From an endosymbiont of Escarpia spicata (lineage in GTDB: Bacteria; Pseudomonadota; Gammaproteobacteria; Chromatiales; Chromatiaceae): a stretch of 49,235 nt of DNA. A program made the position numbers and the translations under genes. Location: assembly GCA_003349915.1 (NCBI GenBank), contig QFXE01000015.1, forward strand, positions 56,355 to 105,589, given 5' to 3'. How positions within the stretch are numbered: the first letter of the stretch is position 1; the number at the start of each line of letters is the position of its first letter. Shown piece after piece: positions 9,301-18,029 of the stretch. Under the pieces are notes generated by a model. It was not told where the DNA came from, did no database searches, and worked only from the letters and a program-made list of their open reading frames with translations.

Positions 9301-10401
9301 ATGAACCGATTCATTGAAAATGTTACTCCCGGTATCGCTGAACTGACGCCCTATGTTCCAGGGAAACCTATCTCCGAACTGGAGCGGGAGTTGGGAATCA
9401 GTCACTCGGTAAAGCTTGCTTCCAATGAAAACCCGCTGGGTGCCAGTCCTAAAGTGGCGGAGGCGATCGGGCGGTCGGTAGCGGAATTGGCCCGTTATCC
9501 CGATGGAGGGGGACATGACCTGCGGTTTGCATTGGGGGTAAAGCATGACGTGGATCCGGCACGCATCACCCTCGGCAACGGCTCCAACGATGTACTGGAT
9601 ATGATCGCCCGGGTCTTTTTGGCGCCAGGAAGCGAGTCTCTCTTTTCCCAGTATGCCTTCGCTGTCTATCCCATCAGCAGTCAGGCTGCAGGAGCGAAAC
9701 TTGTGGTCGCACCTGCCGATGATTACGGCCACGACCTGGATGCGATGCGGCTACGCATCACCGGCGCTACCCGCGTCATCTGGATTGCAAACCCCAACAA
9801 CCCCACCGGTACCTGGCTCGAAGCTGATGAACTCAAGGCGTTTCTCGCTGCTGTTCCGGAGAATGTCATTGTTGTGGTGGATGAGGCCTACAGCGAGTAT
9901 GTGACTCAGGAAGCCTATCCGGATGTTTCCCGGTGGCTTGAGGATTTTCCCAATCTGGTGGTCACCCGCACCTTCTCAAAGGCCTATGGGCTGGCCGCTC
10001 TGAGGGTCGGTTACGGCATCAGTCATCCCGATGTGGCGGAACTGCTCAACCGGGTGCGCCAACCTTTCAATGTGAACAGTTTTGCTCAGGCAGGTGCATT
10101 GGCGGCGCTGGAGGATCAGGCATTTATCCAATCATCGGTGGAGGCCAATCTGGCAGGTTTGACACAATTGATCGAGGGCTTTGAAGCCCTGGGTCTCGGT
10201 TATATCCCCTCGGTGGGTAATTTCATCACGGTTGAATTGGATTGTTCCGGCGTGGAGATCGATCAGGCTCTGTTGCGGGAGGGTTGTATCGCACGGCCGG
10301 TGGCTAACTACGGGATGCCGAACCATCTGCGGGTCACCGTGGGGTTGCCGGAAGAGAACCGGCGTTTTCTGGACGCTCTGAAAAAGGTGCTGGGACGATG
10401 A
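9301..10401 (+). CDS. hisC: Histidinol-phosphate / aromatic aminotransferase
   Basis: This 366-residue fold-type I PLP aminotransferase belongs to the HisC family. SNENPLGASP binds substrate near the N-terminus, IWIANPNNPTGTWL binds cofactor, VVDEAYSEY carries the conserved Asp-Tyr pair, and TFSKAYGLAALRVGYG carries the PLP lysine Lys227. It sits between pheA and tyrA and overlaps tyrA by 4 nt. It may therefore serve mainly as the aromatic (phenylpyruvate/4-hydroxyphenylpyruvate) aminotransferase, with histidinol-phosphate activity as well. This context is common in gammaproteobacteria, where a second hisC sits in the his operon. Length is normal. Confidence 0.93.
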   Translation: MNRFIENVTPGIAELTPYVPGKPISELERELGISHSVKLASNENPLGASPKVAEAIGRSVAELARYPDGGGHDLRFALGVKHDVDPARITLGNGSNDVLDMIARVFLAPGSESLFSQYAFAVYPISSQAAGAKLVVAPADDYGHDLDAMRLRITGATRVIWIANPNNPTGTWLEADELKAFLAAVPENVIVVVDEAYSEYVTQEAYPDVSRWLEDFPNLVVTRTFSKAYGLAALRVGYGISHPDVAELLNRVRQPFNVNSFAQAGALAALEDQAFIQSSVEANLAGLTQLIEGFEALGLGYIPSVGNFITVELDCSGVEIDQALLREGCIARPVANYGMPNHLRVTVGLPEENRRFLDALKKVLGR

Positions 10402-11264
10402 TCAGAAAACTTGCCATCATCGGGGTCGGTTTGATTGGCGGATCCATGGCCCGCGCCCTGCGTGAAGAGGGTGTGGTACAGGAGATCGTCGGTTGCGGGC
10501 GTAGCAAGCCCAACCTGGAGCGGGCGGTTGAACTGGGTGTTATCGACCACTATACCCACGATATTGGTGAAGCTGTCAGGGGGGCGGATTTGATTGTTCT
10601 GGCAGTGCCGCTGGGTGCAATGGAAGCGACTTTTCGCGCCATGCAGGACCATCTTGCAGACGATGCGGTGATCACCGATGTGGGCAGCGTAAAAGGCAGT
10701 GTTGTCGAGGACGCAGTCAAGGTCTTTGGTGAAGCCCCGGCATTCCTGGTGCCGGGTCACCCTATTGCCGGTACTGAGCGGAGTGGGGTTGAGGCGTCGT
10801 TTCCGGAGTTGTTTCGTAACCGCCGGGTTATCCTGACGCCGCTGGACAACACTGATCCGCAAGCGCTGCAGAAGGTCGAGCAGGCCTGGCGGCATTGTGG
10901 TGCCGATCTTAGCTACATGGCTGTGGCGCATCACGATGAGGTGCTGGCGGCGACCAGTCATCTTCCCCATATGCTGGCCTACAGTCTTGTGGATAGTCTG
11001 GCGCGCATGAAAGAGAACGACGAGATCTTTCGCTATGCAGCGGGTGGTTTTCGGGACTTTACCCGTATCGCCTCCAGCAACCCGGTCATGTGGCGGGATA
11101 TCTGCCTGGCAAACCGTGAGGCGCTGGGCGGTATGTTGAAACGTTTTGCCGATGAGTTGCATGGCATGGCGGACGCGCTGGAAAAAGACGACGCAGAGGG
11201 TCTGCTTGAAATCTTTGAACGTGCCAAGGCGGCACGGGATCGTTATATCGACGGGGTGGAGTAG
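10398..11264 (+). CDS. tyrA: Prephenate dehydrogenase
   Basis: This 288-residue cytosolic NAD-dependent enzyme oxidatively decarboxylates prephenate to 4-hydroxyphenylpyruvate for tyrosine. The N-terminal Rossmann motif is IIGVGLIGGSMARAL. DVGSVKG and PGHPIAGTERSG carry conserved active-site residues including the catalytic His. The helical C-terminal dimerisation domain contains SHLPHMLAYSL and FRDFTRIASSNPVMWRDI. There is no fused chorismate mutase and no ACT domain, unlike the E. coli TyrA. The ATG overlaps the hisC stop as ATGA, so translation is probably coupled. Confidence 0.96.
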   Translation: MIRKLAIIGVGLIGGSMARALREEGVVQEIVGCGRSKPNLERAVELGVIDHYTHDIGEAVRGADLIVLAVPLGAMEATFRAMQDHLADDAVITDVGSVKGSVVEDAVKVFGEAPAFLVPGHPIAGTERSGVEASFPELFRNRRVILTPLDNTDPQALQKVEQAWRHCGADLSYMAVAHHDEVLAATSHLPHMLAYSLVDSLARMKENDEIFRYAAGGFRDFTRIASSNPVMWRDICLANREALGGMLKRFADELHGMADALEKDDAEGLLEIFERAKAARDRYIDGVE

Positions 11265-11282
11265 TAGGGTCACCAACCAGCT

Positions 11283-11312
11283 GTAGGCCCGATCAAGCAC
11301 AGCGGATCGGGC
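11283..11312 (+). repeat. GTAG-headed REP hairpin, possible terminator of tyrA
   Basis: GTAGG is followed by stem CCCGATC/GATCGGG around the loop AAGCACAGCG, then GCGTTTTC. The loop is one substitution from the AAGCGCAGCG loop at 41684. The stem followed by a short T-run suggests it may also terminate tyrA transcription. Confidence 0.7.
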
Positions 11313-11341
11313 GTTTTCAAATGGCAGAATAGATGAGGTTT

Positions 11342-11370
11342 CCGGTTCCGCTACGCTTGAACCGGCCTAC
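11342..11370 (-). repeat. GTAG-headed REP hairpin, minus strand
   Basis: On the minus strand the element begins GTAGGCCGGTTCAAGCG and closes with AGCGGAACCGG. It matches the plus-strand element at 41684-41712 at all but one of 29 positions (the T/C in the loop). Together with 11283-11312 it forms a head-to-head pair between tyrA and aroA. Confidence 0.8.
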
Positions 11371-11430
11371 TTATACCAACCATCGGACTTTAACATCCTC
11401 CAACTGTTCAAATATATTGAGAGAAAGTAG

Positions 11431-12756
11431 TTGAGCACATCATCAAACATCAAATTTCACGTTAAACCCGGCGGTAGTCTCACAGGCAGTTTGCGGGTGC
11501 CGGGTGATAAATCGATCTCCCACCGCTCTATTATGCTCGGTTCTCTGGCCGAGGGTGTGACTGAAGTGACTGGTTTTCTCGAAGGAGAGGACAGTCTGGC
11601 AACCCTCAACGCCTTTCGCCGGATGGGAGTTGAAATAGCCGGGCCGGACGCAGGCAAGGTAGTGATCCACGGTGTTGGAAAACACGGACTCAAGGCGCCG
11701 GATGCCCCCCTTGATCTCGGTAACTCCGGGACCTCGATGCGCCTGCTCTCCGGTCTGCTGGCAGGGCAGGGCTTTGAAGTGACTCTCAGTGGCGACAGCT
11801 CTCTCTCCGGGCGGCCGATGAAACGGGTCACCGAACCTCTGGCGCAGATTGGGGCAAAGATCGATACCGCCGAAGGGGGAACAGCCCCTTTGGTCATACA
11901 TGCCAATCGCTCGATGCAGGGCATGGACTACAAACTACCGATGGCCAGTGCCCAGGTAAAATCCTGTGTGTTACTGGCGGGACTCTATGCGACAGGGGAG
12001 ACCTGTGTTACCGAACCGGCGCCGACCCGTGACCATACCGAACGTATGCTGGAGGGATTCGGTTACGCGATCAGGCGTGAAGGGGCGCAGGTCTGCCTGA
12101 CTGGCGGAGGAAAGTTGTCCGCCTGCAATATCGATGTCCCGTCAGACATCTCTTCCGCCACCTTCTTTATGGTTGGTGCCACTATCGCCGAAGGCTCGGA
12201 TGTCACCCTGGAGCATGTCGGTATCAACCCAACCCGGGATGGCGTCATCAATATCCTGCGGCTGATGGGGGCGCAGATCGAGGTCTTCAATGAGCGAACC
12301 GTGGGTGGCGAGCCAGTGGCGGATATCCGGGTGCGTTCCAGTCGGCTCAAAGGAATCCCGATTCCTGAAGATCAGGTGCCCCTGGCCATTGACGAATTCC
12401 CGGCAATCTTTGTCGCCGCAGCCTGTGCCGAAGGGGAGACCATCCTGACGGGCGCCGAAGAGCTGCGGGTCAAAGAGAGTGACCGCATACAGGTGATGGC
12501 CGATGGGCTGAATACGTTGGGCATCGATGCCAAGGCGACGTCTGACGGCATTGTCATACAGGGTGGGACAATCCAGGGTGGCAGGGTCGACAGCCATGGC
12601 GATCACCGGATTGCCATGTCCTTTGCCATGGCGGCGCTGCGTGCCACAGGAGATATCCACATCGACGACTGCGCCAATGTGAATACCTCGTTTCCCGGCT
12701 TTACCGGTCTGGCCGGCGGGGCTGGGCTGCGGATCAGCAGTTCGGAGGATGCTTGA
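11431..12756 (+). CDS. aroA: 3-phosphoshikimate 1-carboxyvinyltransferase (EPSP synthase)
   Basis: This 441-residue enzyme transfers enolpyruvate from PEP to shikimate-3-phosphate, the sixth shikimate step. Motifs include [18 protein letters not shown] near the N-terminus (substrate phosphate contacts), [18 protein letters not shown] (the PEP/glyphosate loop) and the C-terminal [11 protein letters not shown]. The loop keeps Gly-Thr-Ser rather than a resistance substitution I recognise. The start is a TTG preceded by GAGAGAAAG; no ATG lies near enough to keep the N-terminal strand, so TTG is the likely initiator. Its stop overlaps the annotated region of cmk, forming an aroA-cmk unit. Confidence 0.96.
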   Translation: MSTSSNIKFHVKPGGSLTGSLRVPGDKSISHRSIMLGSLAEGVTEVTGFLEGEDSLATLNAFRRMGVEIAGPDAGKVVIHGVGKHGLKAPDAPLDLGNSGTSMRLLSGLLAGQGFEVTLSGDSSLSGRPMKRVTEPLAQIGAKIDTAEGGTAPLVIHANRSMQGMDYKLPMASAQVKSCVLLAGLYATGETCVTEPAPTRDHTERMLEGFGYAIRREGAQVCLTGGGKLSACNIDVPSDISSATFFMVGATIAEGSDVTLEHVGINPTRDGVINILRLMGAQIEVFNERTVGGEPVADIRVRSSRLKGIPIPEDQVPLAIDEFPAIFVAAACAEGETILTGAEELRVKESDRIQVMADGLNTLGIDAKATSDGIVIQGGTIQGGRVDSHGDHRIAMSFAMAALRATGDIHIDDCANVNTSFPGFTGLAGGAGLRISSSEDA

Positions 12757-12758
12757 GC

Positions 12759-13427
12759 ATGGTTCGGGTGATTACTATCGATGGGCCCTCTGGTTCGGGC
12801 AAGGGCACCATTACCCAACAGGTGGCAGAGGCTACCGGCTGGCGCATTCTGGACAGCGGTGCAATCTACCGTGTGCTGGGGCTTATGGCTGATCGTGCTG
12901 GAATCAGTGTCGATCATGTCGGTAAACTTAGCAAAATGGCGGAAATGATGCCGCTCTCCTTCGATGGAGAGCGGGTTTTGCTGGATGGCGAGGATGTTAC
13001 TGATGCGATTCGCACCGAGACCGCGGGATATGCGGCCTCCAAGGTGGCTGCTGTACCGCAGGTGCGCACTGCGCTGCTACAGTGGCAACGCAACTACGCA
13101 CAAGCGCCCGGTCTGGTGGCTGATGGGAGGGATATGGGAACGGTCGTCTTCCCTGCAGCGGAGGTCAAAATTTTCCTCACCGCGAGTGCCGAAGAACGTG
13201 CCCGCCGTCGCTATAAACAGTTGAAAGACAAGGGATTGAGTGTTAATCTCGCCCGTCTCACTACGGAGATCCAGGAGCGTGATGAACGCGACAGGAATCG
13301 TAGCGTGGCTCCACTCGCAGCGTCGGAGACGGCGTTGGAACTGGATTCCACTGAGATGACCATTGATGAGGTCGTCGAGAAGGTAATGGAAAAGGTGCGT
13401 TTCACCTTTTCCGATCTCAACGTCTGA
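12759..13427 (+). CDS. cmk: Cytidylate kinase
   Basis: This 222-residue nucleoside monophosphate kinase phosphorylates CMP and dCMP. The P-loop is GPSGSGKGT at the extreme N-terminus. [11 protein letters not shown] and [11 protein letters not shown] are the NMP-binding and catalytic signatures, and [13 protein letters not shown] is the lid region. I chose the ATG at 12759 because GGAGG (12744-12748) is 10 nt upstream. The in-frame TTG at 12753 is only 4 nt from that Shine-Dalgarno and would overlap the aroA stop. It is coupled to aroA and followed by rpsA, the conserved aroA-cmk-rpsA-ihfB order. Confidence 0.95.
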   Translation: MVRVITIDGPSGSGKGTITQQVAEATGWRILDSGAIYRVLGLMADRAGISVDHVGKLSKMAEMMPLSFDGERVLLDGEDVTDAIRTETAGYAASKVAAVPQVRTALLQWQRNYAQAPGLVADGRDMGTVVFPAAEVKIFLTASAEERARRRYKQLKDKGLSVNLARLTTEIQERDERDRNRSVAPLAASETALELDSTEMTIDEVVEKVMEKVRFTFSDLNV

Positions 13428-13460
13428 CCCTCAATGGTGCCGGCAGTGGCCGGATAAGCG

Positions 13461-13484
13461 GCTGGATCGACCAGCTATTTTTTT
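13461..13484 (+). terminator. Possible intrinsic terminator after cmk
   Basis: The stem GCTGG/CCAGC with a 5-nt ATCGA loop is followed by TATTTTTTT. The stem is short, but the T-run is good. It would separate the aromatic/cmk transcript from rpsA, which has a 125-nt leader. Confidence 0.5.
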
Positions 13485-13552
13485 AACCATTAACCTGGCA
13501 GGTTTTTACAACTGCCTGTGCAACCGTTCAGCGTTGCAGGAAATCCAAACCC

Positions 13553-15229
13553 ATGACCGAAAGTTTTGCAGAATTATTTGAGGAGAGCCTCTCCAATACC
13601 CAGCTTCGTCCCGGTGCCATCGTTATCGGCACGGTGCTGGACATCACCTCCGAATCCGTCATCGTCAATGCCGGACTCAAGTCCGAAGGCGTGATCCCGC
13701 GTTCCCAGTTCCTCAATTTGGATGGCGAGATCGAAGTCAACATCGGCGATCAGGTTGAAGTCGCTCTGGATGCCGTGGAAGACGGCTTCGGCGCGACCAG
13801 GCTCTCCCGCGAAAAGGCCAAGCGCAACCAGGCCTGGAAAGTGCTGGAAACGGCATTTGAAGCAGAGGAGACCATTCACGGCCGTATCAACGGCAAGGTC
13901 AAGGGTGGATTTACCGTCGAGCTCGGCGATATCCGTGCATTCCTGCCCGGTTCGCTGGTGGACGTGCGTCCGGTACGCGACACCGCATATCTCGAAGGCA
14001 AGGATCTCGAATTCAAGGTGATCAAGCTGGATCAGCGCCGCAACAACGTAGTGGTTTCCCGCCGCGCCGTGGTGGAGCAGGAGTACAGCGAAGAGCGCGA
14101 GAAGCTGCTGGAGACTCTGGAAGAGGGTCAGCAGATCAAGGGTATCGTCAAGAACCTTACCGACTACGGTGCCTTCGTGGATCTGGGTGGTATCGATGGC
14201 CTGCTGCACATTACCGACATGGCCTGGAAGCGCGTCAAGCATCCTTCCGACGTGGTTGAGATCGGTGATGAGATTGATGTCAAAGTTCTCAAGTTCGACC
14301 GCGAGCGCAATCGCGTCTCCCTGGGTCTGAAGCAGATGGGCGACGATCCGTGGGTCAATCTGGCTCGCCGTTACCCGGAAAACACCCGCATGTTCGGCAA
14401 GATCACCAACATTGCCGATTACGGTTGTTTCGTGGAGATCGAAGAGGGTGTCGAAGGTCTGGTTCACGTTTCCGAAATGGATTGGACCAACAAGAACATC
14501 CACCCCTCCAAGGTTGTCAGCCTGGGTGACGAAGTTGAAGTCATGGTGCTGGATATCGACGAAGAGCGTCGTCGCGTCTCCCTCGGCATCAAGCAGTGCA
14601 AATCCAATCCCTGGGATGAGTTTGCCACTACCCACAACAAGAACGACCATGTCTCCGGTAACATCAAGTCGATCACCGATTTCGGTATCTTCATCGGCCT
14701 GGACGGTGGCATCGATGGTCTGGTTCATCTCTCCGATATCTCCTGGGATGATGTCGGCGAAGAGGCAGTGCGTGACTTCAAGAAGGGTGATGAGGTTGAA
14801 ACCGTTGTTCTTTCCGTCGATCCTGAGCGTGAGCGCATCTCCCTCGGCATCAAACAACTTGCGAAAGACCCCTTCTCCGCTTTCGTTGCAGCCAATACCA
14901 AGGGCAGCCTTGTGAACGGTGTGGTTGCCGAAGTTGATCCACGAGGCGCTGTCATCACTCTGGCTGATGGCGTTGAAGGCTACTTGCGTGCCTCTGAACT
15001 CTCCCGCGACCGCGTCGAAGATGCGCGCAGCATGTTAAAAGAGGGCGACAAGATTGAGGCGAAGTTCCTTGGTGTCGATCGCAAAAACCGTACACTCTCT
15101 CTCTCTATCAAGGCGAAGGATGCGGATGAAGAGACTGCAGCTATCAAGGGTTATGCCCGTGATGCGGCAACCAGCGCACCGACCCTCGGTGATTTGCTGA
15201 AAGAGCAGATGGACAACCAGGGCGACTGA
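13553..15229 (+). CDS. rpsA: 30S ribosomal protein S1
   Basis: This 558-residue RNA-binding ribosomal protein recruits and unfolds mRNA on the 30S subunit. Six S1/OB-fold repeats can be read, with typical phrases such as [46 protein letters not shown] and [12 protein letters not shown]. The spacer phrase [12 protein letters not shown] and variants end each central repeat. The length equals that of E. coli S1. The start follows AGGAA at about 11 nt, a weak site, as expected for rpsA, whose own leader is usually autoregulated by S1 binding. Confidence 0.98.
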   Translation: MTESFAELFEESLSNTQLRPGAIVIGTVLDITSESVIVNAGLKSEGVIPRSQFLNLDGEIEVNIGDQVEVALDAVEDGFGATRLSREKAKRNQAWKVLETAFEAEETIHGRINGKVKGGFTVELGDIRAFLPGSLVDVRPVRDTAYLEGKDLEFKVIKLDQRRNNVVVSRRAVVEQEYSEEREKLLETLEEGQQIKGIVKNLTDYGAFVDLGGIDGLLHITDMAWKRVKHPSDVVEIGDEIDVKVLKFDRERNRVSLGLKQMGDDPWVNLARRYPENTRMFGKITNIADYGCFVEIEEGVEGLVHVSEMDWTNKNIHPSKVVSLGDEVEVMVLDIDEERRRVSLGIKQCKSNPWDEFATTHNKNDHVSGNIKSITDFGIFIGLDGGIDGLVHLSDISWDDVGEEAVRDFKKGDEVETVVLSVDPERERISLGIKQLAKDPFSAFVAANTKGSLVNGVVAEVDPRGAVITLADGVEGYLRASELSRDRVEDARSMLKEGDKIEAKFLGVDRKNRTLSLSIKAKDADEETAAIKGYARDAATSAPTLGDLLKEQMDNQGD

Positions 15230-15258
15230 TTTTCGATAAATCAGTAGTCTGACAATGC

Positions 15259-15281
15259 GGGGGCCGGGATTGCCGGCCCCC
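15259..15281 (+). terminator. GC-rich hairpin between rpsA and ihfB
   Basis: GGGGGCCGG (15259-15267) pairs perfectly with CCGGCCCCC (15273-15281) around a 5-nt loop. There is no T-run after it, so it may slow rather than end transcription and let ihfB be partly co-transcribed. Confidence 0.5.
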
Positions 15282-15306
15282 AATAATCACTGGGAAGCTG
15301 ATAAGA

Positions 15307-15600
15307 ATGACAAAATCCGAGTTGATCGAGATAATCTCTAAAGCGCAGAGCCACCTTGCCTATCGGGATGTGGAGCTTGCGGTAAAGTGCATGATCGAGC
15401 AGATGAGCCAATCACTCTCATCTGGTGAACGCATCGAGATCAGGGGTTTTGGCAGTTTTTCACTTCATTACCGGCCGCCGCGTATGGGACGCAATCCAAA
15501 GACCGGCAGAACAGTCGCGCTTTCAGGAAAGTATGTTCCCCATTTCAAACCGGGAAAGGAGCTGCGCGAGCGCGTGAACAGCGCTATTGAGCAAGAGTAG
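15307..15600 (+). CDS. ihfB: Integration host factor subunit beta
   Basis: This 97-residue nucleoid protein pairs with IhfA to bend DNA sharply at specific sites. It shows the HU/IHF fold: an N-terminal helical dimer part, then the beta-arm with [14 protein letters not shown], whose proline intercalates DNA. The ending is [14 protein letters not shown]. The GRNPKTG form and the position immediately after rpsA identify it as the beta subunit rather than HU or IhfA. A GGGAAGCTG site precedes the ATG. Confidence 0.96.
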   Translation: MTKSELIEIISKAQSHLAYRDVELAVKCMIEQMSQSLSSGERIEIRGFGSFSLHYRPPRMGRNPKTGRTVALSGKYVPHFKPGKELRERVNSAIEQE

Positions 15601-15672
15601 CTGTCTGGCCCACTAGTCAGCCGCTTTTCCTGTTGCTGCTCTTTATAGCAGTAACCCTTTCTGGACTCCCCG

Positions 15673-17208
15673 TCAGACTTTGAGTGGCCCACAGGGGATA
15701 TAGCCGCTCGCTTTGTCATCGCTTTTCAACTCTGCCCGCAGTCGTTCGACAATTGTTCGCAGTACGGTGACACGGGCATATTTTTTGTCGTTTCCCGGGA
15801 TCAGATGCCAAGGCGCAAATTCTGTGCTTGTGCGGATCACCATCTCGTTGACCGCCAGTTTGTACTCCTCCCACTTCTCCCGGTTTCTCCAGTCTTCATC
15901 GGTTATTTTGTGCTGTTTGTATGGCGTGGCCTTGCGGGCCTCAAAACGGGCGAGTTGTTCGTCAGCGCTGATATGCAGCCAGAATTTCATGACGATGATG
16001 CCGTTTTCCGACATCTGCTGTTCGAACTGATTGATCTCTGAATAGGCGCGCTGCCACTCGGGATCGCTGGCAAACCCTTCGACCCGTTCCACCAGCACAC
16101 GGCCATACCAGGAACGGTCGAAGATGGTCATACGTCCAGCCCGGGGCAGGTGACGCCAGAAACGCCATAGATAGTGGTGTGCCTTCTCCTCATCGGTGGG
16201 TGCAGCAATGGGAATGGTTCGATAGAGACGGGCATCAACTGCGCTGGTAAGACGCCGGATGGCGCCACCCTTACCCCCGGCATCGACGCCCTCGAAGACC
16301 AATACACAGGAACGTTTTTTCTGGTAGGCCTTCCAGGTCAGTTCGTTGGCTTCGGCTTGCAGTTTTTTGAGCTCGGATTTGTAGAGGTCTCTTTTCTTCG
16401 TTTTTGAGAGATCGACTTGATCGAGCAGGGTAATCTGCGCCGATGCCTGATTCGGCAGTGTGGGGGCATGAGACGTGGCCGGGATGCAAAGAGGTTGAGG
16501 CGTCTCCAGGCGGGATTTCATCGCCTCCAACAGTGTCCGGCCAACAGTGAGATCACGGTAACGCTTGTCCGTGGCTTCGATCATATACCAGGGGGTGGCA
16601 CCCGTGTCCGTGTGCCGGATGACACGTTCCGCCACCTTTTCAAAATGGCGGTACTGTTGGCTGAAACGGGCTTTTTTGGGCAGCATCTTCCAGCGGCTCT
16701 TGTCATCTCTGGAAAGGCTTTTCAGCCGTTGCTTCTGTACCGTTTCCGGCAGGTGAAACCAGAACTTCAGTATTAATGTGCCATCTTCCGTGAGCATGCG
16801 TTCAAAGTCGGCAATACGGTTCAGTTCGGCATCCAGTTGCGCGTCGTCACACCGGTCGCGGAATCTGTGTTCGATGGGCGCCAGATACCAGCCGCCAAAG
16901 AGGATGCTGATATCCCCTTTTGGTGCCAGGGTGCGCCAAAAACGCCAATAGCGGGGGCGCGCCTGCTCCTCATCGGTCTGGTCCCAGAAGGCGAAGGTCT
17001 GCACATTACGGGGGTCTAGCCACTCATTGAGGCGATTGACCACCCCACCTTTACCCGCTCCCTCAACCCCCGCAACGATAATTACAACGGAAGTATTGGT
17101 CTTCCGGATCTCCCGTTGTACGCGAAGCAGTTCGGTGCGCAGATCGGGTTCTTCCGCCTTGTAGTCTTCTTTAGTGACTTTTCGACCGACTTTAGTGGCT
17201 TCGAACAT
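15673..17208 (-). CDS. pap: Polyphosphate:AMP phosphotransferase (two-domain PPK2)
   Basis: This 511-residue soluble enzyme is built of two PPK2 domains and probably phosphorylates AMP to ADP with polyphosphate. The N-terminal domain (about 1-235) has the P-loop-like GVEGAGKGG at 47-55. The C-terminal domain (about 265-490) has GVDAGGKGG at 307-315 and the lid motif FDRSWYGRVLVERVEG at 363-378. The equivalent lid site in the first domain reads LFGGWYLAPIEH and lacks the DRSWY residues. This asymmetry fits the known class II enzymes, where only the C-terminal half is active. The ATG follows an AGGAG site. It is convergent with ihfB and divergent from lexA. Confidence 0.92.
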   Translation of the reverse strand: MFEATKVGRKVTKEDYKAEEPDLRTELLRVQREIRKTNTSVVIIVAGVEGAGKGGVVNRLNEWLDPRNVQTFAFWDQTDEEQARPRYWRFWRTLAPKGDISILFGGWYLAPIEHRFRDRCDDAQLDAELNRIADFERMLTEDGTLILKFWFHLPETVQKQRLKSLSRDDKSRWKMLPKKARFSQQYRHFEKVAERVIRHTDTGATPWYMIEATDKRYRDLTVGRTLLEAMKSRLETPQPLCIPATSHAPTLPNQASAQITLLDQVDLSKTKKRDLYKSELKKLQAEANELTWKAYQKKRSCVLVFEGVDAGGKGGAIRRLTSAVDARLYRTIPIAAPTDEEKAHHYLWRFWRHLPRAGRMTIFDRSWYGRVLVERVEGFASDPEWQRAYSEINQFEQQMSENGIIVMKFWLHISADEQLARFEARKATPYKQHKITDEDWRNREKWEEYKLAVNEMVIRTSTEFAPWHLIPGNDKKYARVTVLRTIVERLRAELKSDDKASGYIPCGPLKV

Positions 17209-17364
17209 GGCGATTTCTCCTGGGCTCAGTCTGCGAACTCTGTGTTCCGTTTTTGATGTTTCTGGACGAACACTAGGTTAGTTGCTTACGGGATGAATCG
17301 CTATCAGCAATTGCGGGAAACAGCAGTGTGGTTGCTCATGGTCAACTGGAAACGCCATCATCTG

Positions 17365-17393
17365 TTTACAGTTCTCTAAATGTTCTCTATTAT
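17365..17393 (+). promoter_or_regulatory. Sigma-70-like promoter of the lexA-polymerase operon
   Basis: TTTACA (17365-17370) and TATTAT (17388-17393) are separated by exactly 17 nt. The spacer contains one complete GTTC-N7-GTTC site, so a bound repressor would cover both promoter elements. Confidence 0.7.
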
Positions 17394-17419
17394 TTTATGA
17401 TAGAGAACATTTAGAGAAC
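17371..17419. promoter_or_regulatory. Double LexA operator, GTTC-N7-GTTC type, in inverted orientation
   Basis: A perfect 20-bp inverted repeat (17371-17390 and 17400-17419) is separated by 9 nt. Each arm itself contains a direct repeat GTTC-N7-GTTC: 17371-17385 on plus, and 17405-17419 reading GAAC-N7-GAAC on plus. This is the SOS-box consensus known from Alphaproteobacteria, not the CTGT-N8-ACAG box of most Gammaproteobacteria. The right site overlaps the ribosome-binding region 5 nt before the lexA ATG. Confidence 0.75.
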
Positions 17420-17423
17420 AATT

Positions 17424-18029
17424 ATGTTGAGCAAAAGTTACCTGAAGGCCCTGAGTTTTATTCGTGAATTTATCGTCCACGAAGGTTATGCCCCAACTTT
17501 GAGCGAGATTGCACTGGGGATTGGTATCCGCTCCAAAGGCGTGGTGCATCGTTATGTGCAGGCATTGGCCCAAGAGGGTGTCATCGAACTGCATGCCGGG
17601 CGCAAGCGGGGCATTACCTTGCCGGAGCCGAATAAAGAGCGGGATATGACGCTGCCACTGGCCGGACGTATTGCAGCGGGGCGGCCGATCGAGGCGATGG
17701 AGGATCAGGTACGGGTGGATCTGGCCGCCTTTTTTATCGGCCCTGGGCGTTTTGCGCTGCAGGTCTGTGGTGATTCGATGGAGGAGGCCGGTATCCTCGA
17801 TGGCGATATGGTGGTGGTTGCGCAACAGGAGCACGCTGCCGATGGGGACATCGTGGTGGCACTGATTGACAATGAAGAGGCGACGCTGAAATACCTGCGG
17901 CGGAATCCGCATGGTGATATCAGTCTGATTCCCGCCAACAGCGCGATGGCGCCCATGGTTTATGCCGCAGAACGGGTGCGTATCCAGGGTGTGGTGGTGG
18001 GGCAGCTGCGTACCTATGGTAAGCGTTGA
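17424..18029 (+). CDS. lexA: LexA-family SOS repressor
   Basis: This 201-residue repressor has a winged-helix DNA-binding domain at residues 1-65 (GYAPTLSEIALGIGI then SKGVVHRYVQAL as recognition helix) and an S24 self-cleaving domain. The scissile Ala85-Gly86 is in RIAAGRP. The serine is Ser118 in CGDSMEEAGI and the lysine is Lys156 in EEATLKYL, almost the same numbers as E. coli LexA. It is therefore a complete repressor rather than a UmuD fragment. It starts 5 nt after a double operator, so autoregulation is expected. The next gene, a Y-family polymerase, overlaps its stop by 1 nt. It may be the cell's main LexA or a second LexA dedicated to this operon; the sequence cannot decide. Confidence 0.92.
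   Translation: MLSKSYLKALSFIREFIVHEGYAPTLSEIALGIGIRSKGVVHRYVQALAQEGVIELHAGRKRGITLPEPNKERDMTLPLAGRIAAGRPIEAMEDQVRVDLAAFFIGPGRFALQVCGDSMEEAGILDGDMVVVAQQEHAADGDIVVALIDNEEATLKYLRRNPHGDISLIPANSAMAPMVYAAERVRIQGVVVGQLRTYGKR

Noticed and set aside
13574-14857. Long minus-strand open frame (427 codons) inside rpsA
   Set aside because: It is a shadow of the repetitive S1 coding sequence; the apparent repeats mirror the S1 domains.
17361-17370. CTGTTTACAG as a canonical gammaproteobacterial SOS box
   Set aside because: The CTGT and ACAG are separated by 2 nt rather than 8; it overlaps the -35 hexamer, and the GTTC-N7-GTTC sites explain the region better.
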